Part shown: piece after piece, positions 59,450 through 64,000 of the stretch
Position numbering within the stretch: position 1 is the stretch's first letter
Layout of the letters: the number at the start of each line of letters is the position of its first letter
Assembly: GCF_002998925.1 (NCBI RefSeq)
Contig: NZ_CP027228.1
Coordinates: forward strand, 310,001 to 374,000
DNA from: Mogibacterium diversum
GTDB taxonomy: Bacteria; Bacillota; Clostridia; Peptostreptococcales; Anaerovoracaceae
Reading direction: 5' to 3'
Length of the DNA stretch: 64,000 nucleotides
The notes under the pieces: model-generated
What the model was told of the DNA's origin: nothing
The model's database searches: none
Seen by the model: only the letters and a program-made list of their open reading frames with translations
Program-made: the position numbers and the translations under genes

Positions 59450-60541
59450 TTATACATTGAACAAGAAGTGAATTACATCTCCGTCCTGTACGACATAGTC
59501 CTTACCTTCGGATCTAATTAGACCTTGCTCACGGGCTTTGCCGAGGCTGCCACCACATTCTATTAACCTGTCGTATGCAATGGTCTCAGCTCTTATAAAA
59601 CCTTTCTCGAAGTCTGTATGTATCTTTCCAGCCGCCTGAGGAGCTTTTGTTCCTCTTGTAATTGTCCAAGCTCTAACCTCGGGCTCGCCTGCGGTCAGGT
59701 AAGATATTAAATTAAGCAGGGCATAGCTCGCTTTTATTAGCTTGTCTAGACCAGATTCCTCTATGCCTAGATCTTCAAGGAACATCTCCCTTTCATCATC
59801 TTCAAGAGCAGCCATTTCAGCTTCAATTTCCGCACAAATCTTTACGCAACCTGCTCCCTCAGTAGCTGCAAATTCAGAGACTTTAGCAACATACTCATTA
59901 TCTTCACTTGCAACTTCATCCTCGGAAACGTTAGCGACATAGATTACTGGCTTATAGGTAAGCAGGTCCATAGATGAAATGATTTCTTTCTCTTCGTCCT
60001 CGAGCTCCATAGCGCGAGCACACTTACCTGTTTCAAGCCACGCTTTAACTCTTTCGAGCAGTGCGACCTGCTTGCCGAGAGTTTTATCGGCCTTCATGTT
60101 TTTGTTAAGTTTTACGATGGCTCTTTCCAAGACCTCTAAATCGGCAAATATGAGCTCGGTATTAATCGTATCTATGTCATCTAGTGGATCGATGTGACCA
60201 TTTACGTGGACTATATTGTCATTCTCAAAGCATCTTACAACATGAACGATAGCGGAAACCTCGCGGATATGACCGAGGAATTTATTTCCAAGACCCTCAC
60301 CCTTTGAAGCACCCTTAACGAGCCCAGCTATATCACAAAATTCTATAGTCGTGTAAATGGTCTTTTTTGCCTTGTAGATATCCGTCAGCACCTCCAGTCT
60401 TTTATCTGGAACAGTTACGACCCCCACATTTGGCTCAATTGTGCAGAAAGGGTAGTTGGCAGCTTCTGCTCCAGCCTTAGTGATTGCGTTAAATAATGTG
60501 CTTTTTCCTACGTTAGGTAGACCAACAATGCCTAGTTTCAT
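59450..60541 (-). CDS. ychF: Ribosome-binding ATPase/GTPase YchF (Obg family)
   Basis: YchF binds ribosomes and hydrolyses ATP in preference to GTP. The 363-aa protein has the P-loop GIVGLPNVGKSTLFNAIT, NYPFCTIEPNVGVV, FCDIAGLVKGASKGEGLGNKFL, and the C-terminal TGS-like domain RAWTITRGTKAPQAAGKIHTDFEKGFIRAE with YVVQDGDVIHFLFNV. Length is normal. lgt lies just upstream on the same strand, 11 bp away, so these form a two-gene unit. Confidence 0.97.
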   Translation of the reverse strand: MKLGIVGLPNVGKSTLFNAITKAGAEAANYPFCTIEPNVGVVTVPDKRLEVLTDIYKAKKTIYTTIEFCDIAGLVKGASKGEGLGNKFLGHIREVSAIVHVVRCFENDNIVHVNGHIDPLDDIDTINTELIFADLEVLERAIVKLNKNMKADKTLGKQVALLERVKAWLETGKCARAMELEDEEKEIISSMDLLTYKPVIYVANVSEDEVASEDNEYVAKVSEFAATEGAGCVKICAEIEAEMAALEDDEREMFLEDLGIEESGLDKLIKASYALLNLISYLTAGEPEVRAWTITRGTKAPQAAGKIHTDFEKGFIRAETIAYDRLIECGGSLGKAREQGLIRSEGKDYVVQDGDVIHFLFNV

Positions 60542-60552
60542 TTTTTTACCTC

Positions 60553-61323
60553 TTATAAATTATTCTTAATATTATAATCGTTTCTTTTCCAAAGATATAC
60601 ATATAATGCGATTGAAACGATAAAGATAACTATGCTTATAACTTGAGCTTGTCTCAAGAAACCAATCATCAAGCTGTCTGTTCTTAATCCTTCTACCAGG
60701 AACCTCTCTGGCGCATACAGAAGTCCATATAGACATGCAACCTGACCAGGGAATTTTCTATGATTAAAAATAGATGAGAGGATAATAAAAATAATAAAAC
60801 ACCATATCGATTCATAGAGAAAAGTAGGGTGTACCGATTTCCCGTCTATTATTATTGCCCATGGAAGGGATGTTTCAGTGCCGTACGCTTCATTGTTGAA
60901 AAAGTTTCCCCAGCGGCCTATCGCTTGTGCTAAAGCAACGGAAGGGAGGATTAGATCAGCAACGTTTATAAAGCTGATCTTCTTATACTTACAAATAGCG
61001 TATGCTGCAATAAAACCGAAGATTAAACCACCGTGTATTGCCAGACCTCCGCCGCGAATATCAAAAATTTCAGAAGGTGAATCGCTATAGTAACTCCAGT
61101 TGAATATAACATAGTAAATTCTTGCCCCAAGTATTCCAAGTGGGAGAATTCCTAATGCTATGTCTAATACATCTTCAGAAGCTAATCCGTATATTGGTGC
61201 GCGCTTGTAACTTATATATAGCGCAAGAAGTGCGCCCGAGGCAATTAGTATGCCGTACCATCTAATGTCGAAGCCTGCTATTGAAATTGCAATTGGACCT
61301 GGTGATGTCACAGAAACCTCCAA
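60553..61323 (-). CDS. lgt: Prolipoprotein diacylglyceryl transferase
   Basis: Lgt adds diacylglycerol to the lipobox cysteine of prolipoproteins. The 256-aa membrane protein has IRWYGILIASGALLALYI, GLAIHGGLIFGFIAAYAI, the signature RWGNFFNNEAYG and RFLVEGLRTDSLMIG, with seven helices. It ends in a basic cytoplasmic tail. It is upstream of ychF in the same direction. No lipoprotein processing genes are adjacent. Confidence 0.95.
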   Translation of the reverse strand: MEVSVTSPGPIAISIAGFDIRWYGILIASGALLALYISYKRAPIYGLASEDVLDIALGILPLGILGARIYYVIFNWSYYSDSPSEIFDIRGGGLAIHGGLIFGFIAAYAICKYKKISFINVADLILPSVALAQAIGRWGNFFNNEAYGTETSLPWAIIIDGKSVHPTFLYESIWCFIIFIILSSIFNHRKFPGQVACLYGLLYAPERFLVEGLRTDSLMIGFLRQAQVISIVIFIVSIALYVYLWKRNDYNIKNNL

Positions 61324-61469
61324 TACAAAGTTGATTCTTAAAAAATATACTAGGATAGTATATCATAAATGAGCTAAATTAACGAGATTATCACAGAAAA
61401 TGAAGATGAAGTATTGACAAGAATAATGACGTTTGGTAATATAATTTGGCGACACATTAGTGCGTATAT

Positions 61470-61546
61470 GGCGGCGTAGCTTAGCTGGCTAGAGCGTCCG
61501 GTTCATACCCGGAAGGTCGATGGTTCGAGTCCATCCGCCGCTACCA
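61470..61546 (+). tRNA. tRNA-Met(CAT), elongator type
   Basis: Anticodon CAT at 61504-61506; sequence pattern GGCGGCGTAGCTTAGC... matches elongator tRNA-Met; a lysidine-modified tRNA-Ile2 cannot be excluded. Encoded CCA. Confidence 0.85.
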
Positions 61547-61549
61547 TTT

Positions 61550-61625
61550 GGACGCTTAGCTCAGCTGGGAGAGCATCTGCCTTACAAGCAGGGGGTCATA
61601 GGTTCGAGCCCTATAGCGTCCACCA
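61550..61625 (+). tRNA. tRNA-Val(TAC)
   Basis: Acceptor GGACGCT/AGCGTCC, anticodon TAC at 61583-61585, encoded CCA. Confidence 0.95.
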
Positions 61626-61631
61626 TTTTTT

Positions 61632-61708
61632 GGCCGGGTAGTTCAGTTGGTTAGAATGCCAGCCTGTCACGCTGGAGGTCGACGGTTCGAGCCCGTTCCC
61701 GGTCGCCA
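61632..61708 (+). tRNA. tRNA-Asp(GTC)
   Basis: Acceptor GGCCGGG/CCCGGTC, anticodon GTC at 61666-61668, encoded CCA. Confidence 0.95.
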
Positions 61709-61725
61709 ATTTTTAAAATCGATAT

Positions 61726-61802
61726 GGTGGGTATCGTCAAGCGGTTAAGACCCAGGGTTGTGGCTCCTGTATGCGTGGGTTCGAATCCCACTACCCACCC
61801 CA
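61726..61802 (+). tRNA. tRNA-His(GTG)
   Basis: Anticodon GTG at 61760-61762; the extra G at position -1 (61726) opposite C73, specific for His, and encoded CCA. Confidence 0.94.
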
Positions 61803-61823
61803 TTAACTTCTACATTTTAATAT

Positions 61824-61898
61824 TGGGGTATCGCCAAGCGGTAAGGCAACGGACTCTGACTCCGTCATTCACAGGTTCGAATCCTGTTACCCCAGCCA
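61824..61898 (+). tRNA. tRNA-Gln(CTG)
   Basis: Acceptor TGGGGTA/TACCCCA, anticodon CTG at 61856-61858, encoded CCA. Confidence 0.93.
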
Positions 61899-61903
61899 AT
61901 AAT

Positions 61904-61977
<74 letters not shown>

Positions 61978-61983
61978 TAACTG

Positions 61984-62018
61984 AAACAGCTGAACGATTA
62001 GTTTAGCTGTTTTATTTT
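61984..62018 (+). terminator. Terminator of the six-tRNA group
   Basis: AAACAGCTGAAC and GTTTAGCTGTTT pair over 12 bases (one wobble) around GATTA, followed by TATTTTGTTTTG-like T-rich sequence. Confidence 0.87.
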
Positions 62019-62021
62019 GTT

Positions 62022-62050
62022 TTGACATGAACACCTTGTTGTGATTTAAT
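62022..62050 (+). promoter_or_regulatory. Promoter of the L,D-transpeptidase gene
   Basis: TTGACA (62022-62027), 17-base spacer, TTTAAT (62045-62050). It starts immediately after the tRNA terminator. Confidence 0.75.
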
Positions 62051-62110
62051 TAATAGGTATAGATTTTACAAAATGCAATTAAATAAATAATTAAGTAAGG
62101 AATTGTAGAC

Positions 62111-63484
62111 TTGAGAAACAAAAATGTAGTGCAAAACCTCGCTGATAAGAAAGTTGGTACTGGTAAGCGAGCTAAGATAATCATTGCGATTATTGCATTG
62201 ATTTTTATATGTGTGGGTGCATTTGGAGGCTACAGATACAGCAATGCGACAACATTCCCTAAGGGAGTAAAAATCGATGGTGTAGATGTATCTGGTCTTA
62301 AGACTGAAGATGCGGTAAAGAAGATTACAGATGCAAATAACTCATTTACAATAGAAGAAGATGGACAAGAGCCTAAGAAGATAAACACATCCTTTACCTA
62401 TGATATTAAATCATCAGTTCGTGCCAAGATAGGGATATCATCGGTAGATCCAAGAGTGTTGATAGGTAAGGGTGTTAGCTATAATATTTCGCTTAAAAAC
62501 GCAGGCGGAATCAAGGAATCTGCCAAGACTATAGGCGATGCGGTTCCTGATGCTCAAGGTGTTAAATACACTGAAGATGCATATATTGATTACAATAACA
62601 TGAAGATTGTTCCTGAGGTCCAAGGTGACAGTGTTGATTTCACTAAGGTGGCAAAGGACATTGCTGAAAAAAAAGCTTCTGATTATAAATTTAATAAGTA
62701 TAAGATTGATCGTAAGAAGCTTATATCAGAGCCTAAGGTTACTGCAGAATCGCTTAAGGATGAGTTTGAATTTGCTAAGAAGTATATTTCAAAGCCGCTT
62801 TATCTAAATACTGTTACCGGAACACCTTATGAAGTGGATCAGAACTCGCTTGCAAAGGTTATCCTTTATACAAAGGAAGGACCTAAGTACAGTAAGAAGG
62901 GCGCAAAGGAAGTTGCAAAGGGAATAGCAGAAAAGTATTCGGGAAATACTTTAACTGTAAAGACTCTTGCCGGTGATAAGACGCTATATAATAGTGCACT
63001 TAAGCTCAGTGTAGATGTTGATAAAACTGCTGATTCCATTCTTGATTCTGCCAAAAATGGGAAAACTGGAACAATTGTGACAGATAGAGCAGCCTCTAGT
63101 GGAGATGGTTCTCATCTTGAGATTAATCTTGCTGCTCAAAATGTAAAATACATAAAGAATGGTAATGTGGTATTCACATCATCAGTTGTTTCTGGAGGTC
63201 CAGGACATAGGACGAGAACAGGAATATTTAAGATAAACGGCAAGATGCGTAATGTCACGCTTAAAGGTCGTAACGATGACGGTTCAGACTATGAATCACC
63301 TGTAAGCTACTGGATGCCTTTCGATGGTGGAAATGGCCTTCATGATGCAACCTGGAGAGGTGCATTTGGTGGAGGTATTTATGTATCTAATGGTTCTCAT
63401 GGCTGTGTTAATATGCCACCATCAATGGCTGCGCAGTTATTTGGGATTATTCCTGCAGGGACAATAGTATATGTGTATAATTAG
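62111..63484 (+). CDS. L,D-transpeptidase (YkuD domain) with PG-binding_4 region
   Basis: The 457-aa protein has an N-terminal basic stretch and membrane anchor (AKIIIAIIALIFICVGAFGGYRY), a VanW/PG-binding_4-like middle part (residues about 60-320) and a C-terminal YkuD domain: HLEINLAAQNVKYI, SSVVSGGPGHRTRTGIFKI, YWMPFDGGNGLHDATWRG and the active-site YVSNGSHGCVNMPPSM, with Cys432 and His430. It makes 3-3 cross-links in peptidoglycan or attaches cell-wall ligands on the outer face of the membrane. The start is TTG 62111 with an AAGGA site ten bases upstream. It stands alone between promoter and terminator. Confidence 0.92.
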   Translation: MRNKNVVQNLADKKVGTGKRAKIIIAIIALIFICVGAFGGYRYSNATTFPKGVKIDGVDVSGLKTEDAVKKITDANNSFTIEEDGQEPKKINTSFTYDIKSSVRAKIGISSVDPRVLIGKGVSYNISLKNAGGIKESAKTIGDAVPDAQGVKYTEDAYIDYNNMKIVPEVQGDSVDFTKVAKDIAEKKASDYKFNKYKIDRKKLISEPKVTAESLKDEFEFAKKYISKPLYLNTVTGTPYEVDQNSLAKVILYTKEGPKYSKKGAKEVAKGIAEKYSGNTLTVKTLAGDKTLYNSALKLSVDVDKTADSILDSAKNGKTGTIVTDRAASSGDGSHLEINLAAQNVKYIKNGNVVFTSSVVSGGPGHRTRTGIFKINGKMRNVTLKGRNDDGSDYESPVSYWMPFDGGNGLHDATWRGAFGGGIYVSNGSHGCVNMPPSMAAQLFGIIPAGTIVYVYN

Positions 63485-63534
63485 CAATATGAGCAGATAG
63501 CTCGATATTTAAGAGTTTAAAAAATAAATATTTA

Positions 63535-63577
63535 AAAAGCGCTAGTATCAATTAAAAAATGATTGCTAGCGCTTTTC
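63535..63577. terminator. Terminator between the L,D-transpeptidase and the convergent PHP gene
   Basis: AAAAGCGCTAG (63535-63545) and CTAGCGCTTTT (63566-63576) are exact complements with a 20-base loop. A runs before and T runs after make it useful in both directions. Confidence 0.85.
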
Positions 63578-63600
63578 TAATGCAGATTTAAAACTTTATA

Positions 63601-64000
63601 TTACTTATGTTCGAGAGCCTTCTTAACTCTATGCTTTCTGAGCGGTGAGTATAGAAGCCCGAGGCTGACATTATAAGCTATAAAAGCATAGACTGAATAA
63701 AATGCATGAGCGTGCTTGGATTTTAGTGTTTCGCCACGAACGATACCACCACAGCTTATCGAGTTATCTTTGCTTTCGGAAGCCTTGTGAACGGCTGAAA
63801 TTAAATCATCGCAGCAGCATATATCATCTGAAAACAGAGTATAACCCATGCCAACATACTCGTAATCATGTGAATCGGATCCACCAAATGTAGGTTTATG
63901 GAAATCTTTAGCCAGAATCTGAGAAAAGTCATTTGCAGTTTCAGTTTCGCAAGCGTTAAACCCTTCGATGAAATCAAATTCCTTAACAAGAGCCCTGTTT
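63601..64000 (-). CDS. PHP-domain phosphoesterase, 3' part (5' end beyond the window)
   Basis: The minus-strand frame is open to the right edge. Visible residues include EFDFIEGFNACETETANDFSQILA, PTFGGSDSHDYEYVGMGYTLFSD, CCCDDLISAVHKASE and a hydrophobic stretch near the end (YSVYAFIAYNVSLGLLYS) before LRKHRVKKALEHK. GSDSH with the preceding EGFNA block is the metal-binding C-terminal motif of PHP (polymerase and histidinol phosphatase) proteins, which hydrolyse phosphate esters using metals. The tail of about 50 residues after the PHP domain with one hydrophobic segment is less usual. Start and N-terminal metal motifs are not visible. Confidence 0.82.
   Translation of the reverse strand, partial: NRALVKEFDFIEGFNACETETANDFSQILAKDFHKPTFGGSDSHDYEYVGMGYTLFSDDICCCDDLISAVHKASESKDNSISCGGIVRGETLKSKHAHAFYSVYAFIAYNVSLGLLYSPLRKHRVKKALEHK

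Noticed and set aside
63801..63989. Separate 62-aa minus-strand ORF at the right edge
   Set aside because: It is a shadow; the PHP-domain frame runs open to the window edge through the same bases.

Overview
The window is a continuous piece of chromosome from a low-GC, Gram-positive anaerobe, most likely a non-model member of class Clostridia (Bacillota). Pointers are an S-box (SAM-I) riboswitch before metK, a mraZ-rsmH-ftsL-PBP-murF-mraY-murD-ftsW-murG-ftsQ-ftsZ division cluster, ScpA/ScpB, butyrate kinase and a butyryl-CoA:acetate-type CoA-transferase, a double-cubane 2-hydroxyacyl-CoA-dehydratase-like protein, an L-cysteine desulfidase, AGCS amino-acid transport and strong GGAGG ribosome-binding sites. 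Genus cannot be fixed from sequence alone. No rRNA, CRISPR, prophage or transposase gene was seen. Nearly all genes lie on the + strand, so replication probably runs left to right here.

Layout. 1-6.8 kb: 3' end of an rRNA methyltransferase, a lipase-like hydrolase overlapping a CoA-transferase, an orphan prepilin peptidase, then the overlapping run truA-scpA-scpB-rluB. 6.9-10.4 kb (minus): cytidylate-kinase-like protein, AlaX-like editing protein, a cluster of DnaA boxes, and an unknown 425-aa protein. 10.5-15.3 kb: SAM-I riboswitch and metK, then two FAD-dependent proteins, the second with an extra AT-rich C-terminal tail. 15.3-16.1 kb: a 26-aa membrane peptide overlapping a DUF3267 metalloprotease. 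16.2-24 kb: dapB and dCMP deaminase (minus), DUF2207 protein, typA, buk, L-cysteine desulfidase (minus). 24.2-25 kb: tRNA-Ser(GGA) whose 3' end begins a 213-bp tandem array. 25-34.6 kb: accessory metabolic, regulatory and transport genes with candidate small RNAs. 34.7-47.5 kb: the division and cell-wall cluster, led by a MraZ-type operator. 47.5-56.8 kb: rRNA/tRNA methyltransferase, zapA, mutS2, DUF523, argS, a radical-SAM-like protein without its full cysteine motif, a TPR protein and a YwaF-like membrane protein. 56.9-57.2 kb: tRNA Asn-Leu-fMet. 57.2-61.3 kb: small ORF, a YprB-like exonuclease carrying a GC-rich palindromic insert, two candidate structured RNAs, ychF, lgt. 61.5-62 kb: six tRNAs (Met, Val, Asp, His, Gln, Cys). 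62.1-64 kb: an L,D-transpeptidase and the 3' end of a PHP-domain protein.

Together the core supplies peptidoglycan precursors (murF, mraY, murD, murG, dapB), septation (ftsL, PBP, ftsW, ftsQ, ftsZ, zapA), chromosome segregation (scpAB), translation (argS, tRNAs, typA, ychF) and butyrate-linked energy metabolism (CoA-transferase, buk). The most unusual parts are the exact 213-bp repeats each carrying the tRNA-Ser 3' end plus its terminator, the palindromic GC-rich insert inside the exonuclease gene, the DnaA-box cluster far from any recognisable dnaA, and several candidate small RNAs, two with C-rich, Shine-Dalgarno-complementary loops.
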